Shown here: positions 17,012-25,375 of the stretch, in pieces
Numbering within the stretch: position 1 is the stretch's first letter
Layout of the letters: each line of letters opens with the position of its first letter
Assembly (NCBI GenBank): GCA_045106475.1
Contig: JBGCEO010000008.1
Location: 1 to 64,000, forward strand
DNA from: Granulosicoccus sp045106475
GTDB lineage: Bacteria; Pseudomonadota; Gammaproteobacteria; Granulosicoccales; Granulosicoccaceae
Direction: 5' to 3'
Length of the DNA stretch: 64,000 nt
Notes under the pieces: model-generated
What the model was told of the DNA's origin: nothing
What the model saw: only the letters and a program-made list of their open reading frames with translations
The model's database searches: none
Translations under genes and position numbers: made by a program

Positions 17012-19117
17012 GTGACTTTACATTCAAAAACATTTCAGTTCGGTAGCGAGACCGTCACGTTGCAAACGGGCGAAATCGCCCGTCAGTCAAGCTGCGCAAT
17101 TGTCGCTAGCATGGGCGACACCGTTGTACTTGTTACCGCAGTCGGCCGTAAAGAGGCCAAACCCGGTCAGAACTTTTTTCCTCTAACCATCAACTATCAG
17201 GAAAAAACCTACGCAGCCGGGAAAATCCCCGGTGGATTTTTCAAGCGCGAAGGTCGTCCAAGCGAATCAGAAACGCTGATCTCCCGCTTGATCGACCGAC
17301 CCTTGCGTCCATTGTTTCCGAAAGGTTTCATGAACGAAGTTCAAGTCATTGCAACGGTCATGTCACTGGATCCCGAAATCAGTGCTGACATACCGGCGTT
17401 AATTGGTGCATCGGCAGCACTGGCTTGTTCAGGTATGCCTTTTGCCGGCCCCATTGGCGCTGCTAAAGTGGGATACATTGATGGTGAATATGTACTGAAC
17501 CCATCTGTGTCTCAGATGGAAAATTCGCAGCTTGACCTTGTCGTAGCTGGCACTGACAGTGCGGTTCTGATGGTTGAATCAGAAGCTGATCAATTATCTG
17601 AAGCTACGATGCTCGATGCGGTCATGTTCGGCCATGACCAATTGCAAACAGCAATCACAGCCATAAAAGCTCTTGCCGCAGATGTTGCAGCCCCATCATG
17701 GGATTGGACTGCACCAGAAGCTGATGCAACTCTGGCTCAAAAGGTAGACGACACTTCCCGTGCTGATCTCACCGCTGCTTACCAGATTGCTGACAAGATG
17801 GCTCGTCAGGATGCCGTATCAGAAGCCAAGAGCCGGGCAGTAGAAGCTCTAGCAGCTGCAGAAGGCGAAGAAGGTTACAGCGCCGGTGACGTCAAGGATG
17901 CCTTCAGCAAGTTAGAAAAATCAATTGTTCGTACGCGCATTATCGCTGGAGAGCCTCGCATTGATGGCAGAACCACCGATACCGTTCGCCCGATTACCGT
18001 TCACACCGGTATTCTTCCTCGAACGCATGGCTCAGCTGTGTTCACGCGCGGTGAAACTCAGGCAATAGTCGCTGCTACATTGGGTACCACGCGCGATGCT
18101 CAAATTATCGATGCTTTAAGCGGTGAGACGCGCATGGCGTTTATGCTGCATTACAACTTTCCTCCGTACTCTGTGGGTGAGACTGGTTTTGTAGGTTCAC
18201 CAAAGCGTCGTGAAATTGGCCACGGTAAATTAGCCAAGCGCGGCGTTCAGGCGGTTATGCCTTCTGATGAGGATTTCCCATACACCATTCGTGTTGTGTC
18301 CGAGATCACCGAATCAAACGGCTCAAGTTCAATGGCTTCGGTTTGTGGTACCAGCCTTGCGTTAATGGACGCTGGCGTACCCTTGAAAGCACCTGTTGCA
18401 GGTATAGCAATGGGACTTATCAAAGAGTCTGATGGCTACGCTGTTTTATCCGACATTCTCGGCGACGAAGATCATCTTGGTGACATGGATTTCAAAGTTG
18501 CAGGGTCTGCAGACGGTGTAACTGCCTTACAGATGGATATCAAGATTCAAGGCATTACCCGTGAAATCATGGAAAAAGCCCTGGAGCAGGCAAAAGGCGG
18601 GCGTCTTTGGATTCTCGATGAAATGGCCAAGGTACTAGGTGAGGCGCGCAGTGATCTCTCAGAGCATGCCCCGAGATTCATCACGGTTAAGATCAACCCG
18701 GAAAAAATTGCAGCGGTTATTGGTAAAGGTGGTGCGGTTATACGTGCTCTTACCGAAGAGACTGGAGCCACCATCGATATCGGTGACGATGGTTTGATAA
18801 AAATTGCGTCCAGCGATCGCGGTGCCGGTGAAGAAGCCAAGCGTCGAATAGAACTGATTACGGCTGACATTGAGGTCGGCACCATTTATGAGGGTAAGGT
18901 TCAGAAGCTTATGGACTTTGGTGCTTTCGTTAACATTCTCCCTGGCAAAGATGGCCTGGTACATATTTCGCAGATCTCTGAGCAGCGCGTGCAAAATGTG
19001 GCTGATGAGCTGAGTGAAGGACAGGTTGTTAAGGTCAAAGTGCTTGAGGTCGACAAGCAAGGCAGAATTAGACTGAGTATGAAAGCTGTCGCTGAAGGCG
19101 AGGCAGTTTCAGGTTAA
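17012..19117 (+). CDS. pnp: Polyribonucleotide nucleotidyltransferase (PNPase)
   Basis: A 701-aa 3'-5' phosphorolytic exoribonuclease of the RNA degradosome. Two RNase PH domains flank a helical domain (PGQNFFPLTINYQEKTYAAG in the first; FTRGETQAIVAATLG and the DEDHLGDMDFKVAG catalytic segment in the second). A KH domain (VIGKGGAVIRALTEETG) and an S1 domain (GKVQKLMDFGAFVNILPGKDGLVHISQI) follow. It starts with GTG behind a CAGGA site and ends the operon before a strong terminator. Confidence 0.98.
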   Translation: MTLHSKTFQFGSETVTLQTGEIARQSSCAIVASMGDTVVLVTAVGRKEAKPGQNFFPLTINYQEKTYAAGKIPGGFFKREGRPSESETLISRLIDRPLRPLFPKGFMNEVQVIATVMSLDPEISADIPALIGASAALACSGMPFAGPIGAAKVGYIDGEYVLNPSVSQMENSQLDLVVAGTDSAVLMVESEADQLSEATMLDAVMFGHDQLQTAITAIKALAADVAAPSWDWTAPEADATLAQKVDDTSRADLTAAYQIADKMARQDAVSEAKSRAVEALAAAEGEEGYSAGDVKDAFSKLEKSIVRTRIIAGEPRIDGRTTDTVRPITVHTGILPRTHGSAVFTRGETQAIVAATLGTTRDAQIIDALSGETRMAFMLHYNFPPYSVGETGFVGSPKRREIGHGKLAKRGVQAVMPSDEDFPYTIRVVSEITESNGSSSMASVCGTSLALMDAGVPLKAPVAGIAMGLIKESDGYAVLSDILGDEDHLGDMDFKVAGSADGVTALQMDIKIQGITREIMEKALEQAKGGRLWILDEMAKVLGEARSDLSEHAPRFITVKINPEKIAAVIGKGGAVIRALTEETGATIDIGDDGLIKIASSDRGAGEEAKRRIELITADIEVGTIYEGKVQKLMDFGAFVNILPGKDGLVHISQISEQRVQNVADELSEGQVVKVKVLEVDKQGRIRLSMKAVAEGEAVSG

Positions 19118-19149
19118 TTGCAAAAAACGGCAAGAGTATCTGCTAATAG

Positions 19150-19172
19150 AGGGAGCTTCGGCTCCCTTTTTT
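19150..19172 (+). terminator. Rho-independent terminator after pnp
   Basis: A 7-bp stem AGGGAGC/GCTCCCT closed by a TTCG tetraloop (19157-19160) and followed by T. It is 33 nt after the pnp stop and ends the operon. The tadA start lies 18 nt downstream, so tadA may depend on read-through or a very close promoter. Confidence 0.92.
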
Positions 19173-19189
19173 AATTGTTGTTTAGCTCA

Positions 19190-19654
19190 ATGATTTCGTC
19201 AAACCAGAAGCAGATTGATAAGCAATACATGTCGCAAGCTCTGGATTTAGCCAGGCAAGCGGGTGATGCCGGCGAGGTGCCCGTCGGAGCTGTGGTTGTA
19301 TTGGACGGCGAAATCATAGGTCGTGGTTACAATCGGTGTGTTAATGATCACGACCCGTCTGCCCATGCGGAGGTGTTGGCACTCAAAGAGGCGGCCTTGA
19401 CCTTAAAGAGCTTTCGTCTTGATTCCGCTTGCTTGTACGTAACGCTAGAACCGTGCTTGATGTGCTGCGGTGCATTGTTGCAAGCGCGCATTGCCCGGTT
19501 GGTTTTTGGAGCGCGTCAACCGCGCACGGGCGCGGTAGTCAGCATACATGAGTCTCTCTCGATATCCTCTGATCACCATGTGGCCATTACCGAGGGCGCA
19601 ATGGCTGAGGAGGCGTTGGGGCTGATGCAGGAATTTTTCGCACAGCTCCGCTAA
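19190..19654 (+). CDS. tadA: tRNA-specific adenosine deaminase TadA
   Basis: A 154-aa zinc enzyme that converts A34 to inosine in tRNA-Arg(ACG). It has the HAE motif (DPSAHAEVLAL) with the catalytic Glu and the PCLMCC zinc site (TLEPCLMCCGALL), plus EVPVGAVVV. The ATG at 19190 is used rather than an upstream TTG. The family motif is usually PCxMC, so the second half reads as expected. It is preceded by the pnp terminator and followed by a long inverted repeat. Confidence 0.95.
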   Translation: MISSNQKQIDKQYMSQALDLARQAGDAGEVPVGAVVVLDGEIIGRGYNRCVNDHDPSAHAEVLALKEAALTLKSFRLDSACLYVTLEPCLMCCGALLQARIARLVFGARQPRTGAVVSIHESLSISSDHHVAITEGAMAEEALGLMQEFFAQLR

Positions 19655-19672
19655 GCGCCATGTCTATGCGAT

Positions 19673-19792
19673 AAACTGCCCCGATTGCCTGGGGACAGCA
19701 CAGCAAATCTATTCCTAAGCCTTTGAGATCAATCACTTAGACAGATTCGGAGATGGTGAGCTAGAGCCATCCCCAGCATACTGGGGCAGTTT
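19673..19792. repeat. 120-bp nested inverted-repeat element after tadA
   Basis: Perfect 10-bp terminal inverted repeats AAACTGCCCC (19673-19682) and GGGGCAGTTT (19783-19792) enclose a second 7-bp pair, CTGGGGA/TCCCCAG (19689-19695 with 19770-19776). Inside these are AATCT/AGATT (19706-19710 with 19743-19747) and CTAAG/CTTAG (19715-19719 with 19736-19740). The whole can fold into one long interrupted hairpin. It could be a small RNA, a terminator for tadA or a MITE-like repeat; no target duplication and no second copy were seen. The rest of the 341-bp gap to the LacI gene holds only the operator-like site near 19891. Confidence 0.55.
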
Positions 19793-19890
19793 GCTCACTT
19801 TCAATTGCCTGAGAGCTCTGCACTGCTACTGTTATGCAATCGCTTCACTACAAGTAGCTACTGGTAGGTGCGACAAAAAGAAAATTTGCG

Positions 19891-19911
19891 CGCGTAATGT
19901 TTTTTCGTTAT
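19891..19911. promoter_or_regulatory. Candidate LacI-family operator upstream of the regulator gene
   Basis: CGCGTAATGTTTTTTCGTTA shares 17 of its 20 bases with a site at 21040 upstream of the binding-protein gene. Both have half-symmetric arms around six T (GTAATG and CGTTAT here). It overlaps the region where a promoter with -10 TACAAT (19918-19923) would place its -35, which fits autoregulation. This is an inference from the repeat. Confidence 0.5.
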
Positions 19912-19995
19912 TTTAAATACAATATCGGTTTTAGAGGATATCAACAGGCCTGCGGTATCAGGATAAGGCAAGACTGGAGGCCAAGAGAGACATAG

Positions 19996-21027
19996 ATGAG
20001 TCAACCCAAGTTTCGCAATATGGAGGCATTTTCTGCGGCTTGCGGAATATCTCGCCCAACAATCTCGAAGTATTTTCATGATCCGGACAGTGTGCGCAAA
20101 TCTACGCGGGAGCGCATTGAAGCAGCGTTAGAACAGTACGACTACCGCCCGAACATCTTTGCCATTGACCAAAACCGGCGAAAAACCAAGAACGTGGGTA
20201 TTGTTGTACCGTACCTTGCTGATCCTGTCTTTGGCGAGATCGCCCGCAGCCTTGAGGGTCGTTGTCTTGAGGCGGGTTTTCGTGCCACTCTGCTCAGCTC
20301 CCATGGTCAGCAGGATCTGGAAATCGAGGCACTTGACCGCTTGCGAGCGCTCCGTCCTGCAGGAGTTTTGCTAGCTCCGTTGGGTCGTCAATCTAATATT
20401 GACGCGTTGTCTCAGTTTTGTGATGAGGTGCCTACCGTGCTTTTTGACAGGAATATTGCGGGTATAGGGCAGGCCTTCGTTGGGTCGGATAATGAGAGTT
20501 TTGTATCGCAAAGCACCGAATACCTTGTTCGGACCGGGCAAGCTCCGTGCTTTTTCGAAATGAAGAACCCTTTGAATCCTAACTCGATCGCCAGACGTCA
20601 GTCCTACAAGTCTTCAATGGAAGCACTTGGGGTGGAACCCATGACGATTCAGATTGATGGCGAAGGATGGAACCTGGAAGAAATTGGTTACAAAGGGGCT
20701 ATGCGCGCGTTGCAAAACAACGCTCTGCCCACCAATACGGTGCTGTGCAGTAATGACCGGCTGGCAATTGGTTTTCTCGCTGCATGCTATGAAAAAGGTT
20801 TGCGGATCGGTCGGCATAGTGGCTGTGCGCTGCGCGTTGCGGGTCATGATGATCACCCGTTTTCTCGCTATACCTGTCCGCCGCTAACCACGGTTGGTCA
20901 CGATTACGATGTCGTGTCTGATTGTGGTGTTGAGTGCCTGTTCGATTTAATTGAAAGAGATGGCAGCTTTGAGCACCGAACGGAGACGATTTTCCCGGCA
21001 AGACTTGTATTACGTGAATCAGCCTAG
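19996..21027 (+). CDS. LacI-family transcriptional regulator of the polyol operon
   Basis: A 343-aa repressor. The N-terminal helix-turn-helix reads NMEAFSAACGISRPTISKYFHDP, followed by the hinge segment YRPNIFA. A periplasmic-binding-protein-like sugar domain starts at about residue 65 (KNVGIVVPYLADPVFGEIARSL), with LCSNDRLAIGFL and a C-terminal TVGHDYD segment. It directly precedes and is codirectional with the ABC transporter genes, so a polyol is the likely inducer. Two copies of a shared motif flanking the gene are its candidate operators. Confidence 0.92.
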   Translation: MSQPKFRNMEAFSAACGISRPTISKYFHDPDSVRKSTRERIEAALEQYDYRPNIFAIDQNRRKTKNVGIVVPYLADPVFGEIARSLEGRCLEAGFRATLLSSHGQQDLEIEALDRLRALRPAGVLLAPLGRQSNIDALSQFCDEVPTVLFDRNIAGIGQAFVGSDNESFVSQSTEYLVRTGQAPCFFEMKNPLNPNSIARRQSYKSSMEALGVEPMTIQIDGEGWNLEEIGYKGAMRALQNNALPTNTVLCSNDRLAIGFLAACYEKGLRIGRHSGCALRVAGHDDHPFSRYTCPPLTTVGHDYDVVSDCGVECLFDLIERDGSFEHRTETIFPARLVLRESA

Positions 21028-21039
21028 ATATATTTATCT

Positions 21040-21060
21040 CGCGTAAAGTTTTTTCTTGAC
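21040..21060. promoter_or_regulatory. Candidate LacI-family operator upstream of the transporter operon
   Basis: CGCGTAAAGTTTTTTCTTGA is the second copy of the motif at 19891. The arms GTAAAG (21043-21048) and CTTGAC (21055-21060) are inverted repeats at five of six positions around six T. It overlaps the -35 box of the transporter promoter, the expected place for a repressor. Confidence 0.55.
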
Positions 21061-21084
21061 GAGGGGTAAGTGCAGCATTAGACT
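21056..21084 (+). promoter_or_regulatory. Sigma70-type promoter of the polyol transporter operon
   Basis: TTGACG (21056-21061), a 17-bp spacer and TAGACT (21079-21084). The start of transcription would be near 21091. A GAGGAAGGA ribosome site follows at about 21102-21110, ahead of the ATG at 21121. Confidence 0.65.
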
Positions 21085-21120
21085 GTGCCGGCTACCTAAA
21101 CCGAGGAAGGACTACAAAAA

Positions 21121-22425
21121 ATGATTCTCAAGCAAGTACTCAAGGCGGCTGGTGTTGTTTCGCTAGTTGCCGCCGGCTCAGCTTCTGCTGACAACCTTGT
21201 CATCGCGACCGTTAACAACGGCGACATGATTCGTATGCAAGGTCTTACAGATGATTTTACGGCCAAGACTGGTCATACCGTTGAGTGGGTAACACTCGAA
21301 GAAAACGTGCTGCGTCAGCGCGTAACAACCGACATAACCACCAAGGGTGGTGCTTTCGACATCATGACTATTGGCATGTACGAGACACCTATTTGGGGTA
21401 AAAGCGGCTGGTTGGTGCCATTGGATGATTTAAGCGCTGACTACAATGTTGGAGATATTCTGCCAGCCATGGCTGGTGGCCTCTCGCATGACGGTACGCT
21501 TTACGCTGCACCTTTCTATGGTGAGTCTTCAATGATCATGTACCGCACTGACCTGATGGAAGCAGCCGGCATGGAAATGCCTGAAGCACCTTCCTGGTCA
21601 TTTATTGCCAAAGCGGCTCGGGCCATGACAGATCGTGACAATGAAATCAACGGTATCTGCCTGCGTGGTAAGGCTGGCTGGGGTGAGGGCGGTGCATTCA
21701 TTACAGCAATGTCTAACTCATTCGGCGCTCGTTGGTTTGACGAAGAGTGGAATGCCCAGTTCGATACACGTGAGTGGTCTGACACGCTTAACTTCTATGT
21801 CAACATGATGAACGATGCCGGCCCTGCAGGGTTTGCTACCAATGGCTTCAATGAAAACCTGTCATTGTTCCAACAAGGTAAGTGTGGCATGTGGATTGAC
21901 GCGACTGTGGCTGCATCTTTTGTCACTAACCCGTCAGATTCAACGGTTGCCGATAAAGTAGGTTTCGCTCTGGCACCGGACAATGGTTTGGGTGTTCGCT
22001 CCAACTGGCTATGGGCCTGGGCGTTGGGTATTCCTGCCGGTACACAGAAAGAAGCTGCTGCCAAGCAGTTCATTGAATGGGCCACATCTACTGGCTACAT
22101 TGATTTAGTTGCTTCTAAAGAAGGTTGGGCGAATGTGCCTCCTGGCGCGCGAACTTCGCTGTACGAAAATCCTGACTACCAGGCTGTACCTTTCGCAAAG
22201 ATGACACTGGATTCGATTCTTTCGGCTGATCCAAACAATTCAACTGTAGATCCGAGCCCTTATGTAGGTATTCAGTTCGCCGCTATTCCTGAGTTCGCCG
22301 GAATTGCGACTGAAGTGAGTCAGGAGTTTTCTGCTGCGTACGCCGGTCAGCAGACTATTGCTGAAGCACTGGAGAAAGCACAAGCGTTGACTAATGACGC
22401 TATGGAAGCTGCAGGCTACCGCTAG
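21121..22425 (+). CDS. Polyol/sugar ABC transporter substrate-binding protein
   Basis: A 434-aa periplasmic protein with a signal peptide (cleavage after GSASA, about residue 23) and a family-1 extracellular solute-binding domain. The start of the mature domain (NLVIATVNNGDMIRMQGL), then IMTIGMYETPIWGKSGWLVPLDD, resembles sorbitol/mannitol-binding SmoE-type proteins. Downstream are two permeases, an ATPase and a polyol dehydrogenase, which support mannitol, sorbitol or a related polyol as the ligand. The exact sugar is not determined by sequence. Confidence 0.9.
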   Translation: MILKQVLKAAGVVSLVAAGSASADNLVIATVNNGDMIRMQGLTDDFTAKTGHTVEWVTLEENVLRQRVTTDITTKGGAFDIMTIGMYETPIWGKSGWLVPLDDLSADYNVGDILPAMAGGLSHDGTLYAAPFYGESSMIMYRTDLMEAAGMEMPEAPSWSFIAKAARAMTDRDNEINGICLRGKAGWGEGGAFITAMSNSFGARWFDEEWNAQFDTREWSDTLNFYVNMMNDAGPAGFATNGFNENLSLFQQGKCGMWIDATVAASFVTNPSDSTVADKVGFALAPDNGLGVRSNWLWAWALGIPAGTQKEAAAKQFIEWATSTGYIDLVASKEGWANVPPGARTSLYENPDYQAVPFAKMTLDSILSADPNNSTVDPSPYVGIQFAAIPEFAGIATEVSQEFSAAYAGQQTIAEALEKAQALTNDAMEAAGYR

Positions 22426-22444
22426 GTACTGCACAGCTTGTCAC

Positions 22445-22470
22445 AGGGGGCGGCTAAGTAGCCGCCCTCT
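22445..22470. terminator. GC-rich palindrome between binding-protein and permease genes
   Basis: GGGCGGCTA (22448-22456) and TAGCCGCCC (22459-22467) form a strong hairpin 20 nt after the binding-protein stop, followed by a weak T-run. Such intercistronic hairpins usually lower expression of downstream permeases relative to the binding protein or protect the upstream mRNA. Confidence 0.6.
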
Positions 22471-22533
22471 GCTTTTCAAACGTTCCCGATTCTTTCTTTC
22501 ACGGCGCCTTAGCGCCAGCAGAGGAGATGTGTC

Positions 22534-23412
22534 ATCGCTACCCAGCACTCACGTTCAGCAGCCCGGATGATGATGGCACCCGCAGTAATCCTGCTACTTG
22601 GCTGGATGCTGGTGCCTCTTACGATGACCCTGTATTTTTCTTTCAAAAAATACTTACCCTTGCGTGGAGATTCCTTAGGCAACGGCCTCGACTGGGTAGG
22701 GTTCGCCAATTACTCGCGGTTTATCAGTTCAAGCTCCTTTTGGCCTAGTGTCCAGGCTACCTTGATCATCGTAGGCAGTGTGCTTGTCATCACACTCACG
22801 CTGGGAATCTTGTTAGCGCTGCTCCTTGATCAGCCCATGTGGGGACAGGGCGTGGTTCGGATTCTGATTATTTCGCCCTTTTTCGTTATGCCGACCGTCT
22901 CTGCACTGGTCTGGAAGAACATGTTCATGGACCCGATCAATGGGATCCTGGCACATCTGTTCAAGTTTTTTGGCGCAGAACCTTTGCAATGGCTGAGTCA
23001 CTACAGTATGGAATCGATCATCATGATCGTGAGTTGGCAATGGCTTCCCTTCGCCACCTTAATCCTTTTGACTGCCATTCAATCGCTTGATAGTGAACAG
23101 CTGGAAGCATCGGAGATGGATGGCGCACCGATACTCAAACGCTTTTGGTACATCATTCTGCCGCATTTGGGTCGTGCAATAACCGTAGTGATACTTATCC
23201 AGACGATTTTTCTGCTGTCAGTGTTTGCAGAGATTTTTGTCACCACCGGTGGCGCTTTTGGAACCAAAACACTGACCTATCTCATTTTCCAGCGTGTACT
23301 GGAAAGTCAGAATATAGGTTTGGGTTCTGCGGGTGGGGTGTACGCCATTATTCTCGCCAATATTGTTGCGATTTTTCTTATGCGCATCGTTGGCAAGAAC
23401 CTGGACCGGTGA
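22534..23412 (+). CDS. Polyol ABC transporter permease 1, apparent ATC start
   Basis: A MalF-type inner-membrane permease with about six transmembrane segments and the EAA loop EASEMDGAPILKRFWYIILPHLG. The first usual start codon in frame is the ATG at 22567, but it has no ribosome site. A clean GAGGAG (22521-22526) lies 7 nt before an ATC at 22534. From that ATC the reading frame gives ATQHSRSAARMMMAPAVILL, which resembles the N terminus (MATQxxRxAARxMMxP) that I recall for sorbitol-type permeases. I therefore extend the gene to 22534 (292 aa); a conservative annotation would begin at 22567 (281 aa). A competing ATG at 22527 opens a different, short frame. Confidence 0.85.
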   Translation: MATQHSRSAARMMMAPAVILLLGWMLVPLTMTLYFSFKKYLPLRGDSLGNGLDWVGFANYSRFISSSSFWPSVQATLIIVGSVLVITLTLGILLALLLDQPMWGQGVVRILIISPFFVMPTVSALVWKNMFMDPINGILAHLFKFFGAEPLQWLSHYSMESIIMIVSWQWLPFATLILLTAIQSLDSEQLEASEMDGAPILKRFWYIILPHLGRAITVVILIQTIFLLSVFAEIFVTTGGAFGTKTLTYLIFQRVLESQNIGLGSAGGVYAIILANIVAIFLMRIVGKNLDR

Positions 23413-23423
23413 GGAAATAGATT

Positions 23424-24254
23424 ATGGCGCGCTCAGTTACCAATGCCCGTAAGACATTCAACACAGTCGCTGCCTGGAGCATCGGGCTGCTTATCTTTTT
23501 TCCTATCTTATGGACAATACTGACCAGTTTTAAAACCGAAGCCCAGGCGATCAATGACCCGCCGCTGTTTTTCTCCTTCGACTGGACACTGGAAAACTAT
23601 GCAACGGTGCAAGAACGCTCGAACTACATGCGCTTTCTCTGGAACTCGATAATTATTGCAGGCGGCTCCACTATTCTTGGCATTATCATCGCTGTACCGG
23701 CAGCGTGGTCAATGGCTTTCGTGCCATCCAGGCGAACCAAAGATATTCTTCTCTGGATGCTTTCGACAAAAATGCTTCCGGCGGTAGGGGTGCTGTATCC
23801 CATCTATTTATTGTTCATTCAATTGGGCCTCCTGGATAGCCGCACCGGTTTGGTGATTGTTTTGATGTTGATCAATATGCCGATAATCGTATGGATGTTG
23901 TATACCTACTTTCGTGAGATACCATCGGAGATTCTGGAAGCTGCGCGCATGGATGGTGCATCGCTTCGTTCAGAGATTTTGTATGTACTAACTCCGATGG
24001 CTTTGCCGGGGATTGCCTCAACTTTACTGTTGAACTTCATACTGGCCTGGAACGAAGCCTTTTGGACTTTGAACCTGACCGCTGCCAAAGCTGCACCCTT
24101 AACGGCCTTCATTGCCAGCTACTCAAGTCCAGAGGGACTTTTCTTTGCCAAGCTCAGTGCAGCATCAACCATGGCAATTGCGCCGATCCTCATTCTGGGT
24201 TGGTTCAGTCAAAAACAACTCGTACGTGGTCTGACCTTCGGCGCGGTTAAATAG
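23424..24254 (+). CDS. Polyol ABC transporter permease 2
   Basis: A 276-aa MalG-type permease with about six membrane helices (the first at AAWSIGLLIFFPILWTILTSF). The EAA motif that docks on the ATPase is EAARMDGASLRSEILYVLTP. It follows the first permease by 11 nt with a GAGGAAA site and precedes the ATPase by 7 nt. The sequence ends GLTFGAVK, common in sorbitol/mannitol SmoG-type permeases. Confidence 0.93.
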   Translation: MARSVTNARKTFNTVAAWSIGLLIFFPILWTILTSFKTEAQAINDPPLFFSFDWTLENYATVQERSNYMRFLWNSIIIAGGSTILGIIIAVPAAWSMAFVPSRRTKDILLWMLSTKMLPAVGVLYPIYLLFIQLGLLDSRTGLVIVLMLINMPIIVWMLYTYFREIPSEILEAARMDGASLRSEILYVLTPMALPGIASTLLLNFILAWNEAFWTLNLTAAKAAPLTAFIASYSSPEGLFFAKLSAASTMAIAPILILGWFSQKQLVRGLTFGAVK

Positions 24255-24261
24255 GTGATCT

Positions 24262-25266
24262 ATGGGACAAATTATTCTAAATAAGGTACAGAAAAAGTTT
24301 GGCGACACTGAAGTTATACCACCTCTGGATTTAACGATAGAAGACGGTGAGTTTGCGGTGTTCGTTGGACCTTCAGGCTGCGGTAAATCAACGCTGCTAA
24401 GACTGATTGCCGGCTTGGAGGATGTAACTGCAGGCTCTATACAGATTGATGGCAAAGAGGCAAGTGATGCCCCACCTTCGAAGCGTGGGCTATCGATGGT
24501 ATTTCAATCGTATGCCCTGTATCCGCATATGTCTGTTCGAAAGAACATCAGCTTTCCATTGCGTATGGCCAAGCTTGACAAAGCGGAGATTGAAAAGCGT
24601 GTGTCGAATGCGGCCGATGTTCTTAATCTTACTGATTATCTTGATCGCCGCCCTGGGCAACTTTCAGGAGGGCAGCGCCAGAGAGTTGCAATCGGGCGCG
24701 CTATTGTTCGAGAACCTGCAGCATTTCTGTTTGATGAACCGTTGTCTAATCTGGATGCAGCACTAAGAGTCGGTATGCGCCTGGAGATATCCGGTTTACA
24801 TAAGAGGCTTGATACCACGATGGTTTACGTAACGCATGATCAGGTCGAGGCCATGACCATGGCTGACAAAATCGTTGTATTGAATGCAGGCGTTATCGAA
24901 CAAGTCGGTTCACCCCTTGAGCTTTATCATAGTCCTAGAAATACGTTTGTTGCCGGCTTTATCGGATCGCCGAAAATGAATCTTGTTAGTGGCGAAGTGG
25001 CTTCTGGCTATGGCGCTCACACCGTAGGTGTAAGGCCGGAACACATCAGTGTTTCGCAATCCGATGGCGAATGGTCCGGTGTCGTTGGTGTTTCCGAGCA
25101 CTTGGGTTCGGATACCTTTTTCCATGTTCACGAGACAGGTCTGGCTGACATGATCACCGTTCGTGCTGATGGTGAGGTCGGTTTCAAACACGGTGACCGA
25201 GTTAGCCTTTCACCTCGAGTCGACATGATCCACAAGTTTGATGATCAGGGCCTCAGGATTGCATGA
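24262..25266 (+). CDS. Polyol ABC transporter ATP-binding protein (MalK/UgpC type)
   Basis: A 334-aa ATPase energising the two permeases. It has Walker A GPSGCGKST, signature LSGGQRQR, Walker B AFLFDEPLSNLD, switch His in VYVTHDQVEAMT, and a C-terminal OB-like regulatory domain from about residue 240 (GVRPEHISV). All catalytic residues are present. It is the fourth gene of the transporter operon; the polyol dehydrogenase follows after about 110 bp. Confidence 0.95.
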   Translation: MGQIILNKVQKKFGDTEVIPPLDLTIEDGEFAVFVGPSGCGKSTLLRLIAGLEDVTAGSIQIDGKEASDAPPSKRGLSMVFQSYALYPHMSVRKNISFPLRMAKLDKAEIEKRVSNAADVLNLTDYLDRRPGQLSGGQRQRVAIGRAIVREPAAFLFDEPLSNLDAALRVGMRLEISGLHKRLDTTMVYVTHDQVEAMTMADKIVVLNAGVIEQVGSPLELYHSPRNTFVAGFIGSPKMNLVSGEVASGYGAHTVGVRPEHISVSQSDGEWSGVVGVSEHLGSDTFFHVHETGLADMITVRADGEVGFKHGDRVSLSPRVDMIHKFDDQGLRIA

Positions 25267-25375
25267 CTAAGTTTGCCAACAATGGGTCTATACCGACAGG
25301 TTTTACAGGTTGTAGTCATCGGTCTTTGGCTGTCGCCGTTCTAGTTTCTCAGGGCTATGGTTTGGACGGTGCCCA

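Noticed and set aside
19673..19792. Nested inverted repeat read as 6S RNA or the 4.5S SRP RNA
   Set aside because: It lacks the conserved SRP apical loop sequence and is too short, with no central bubble pattern, for 6S RNA.
22527..22748. Frame starting at the ATG right after GAGGAG
   Set aside because: The start overlaps the ribosome site with no spacing, and the product is out of frame with the permease and has no family features.
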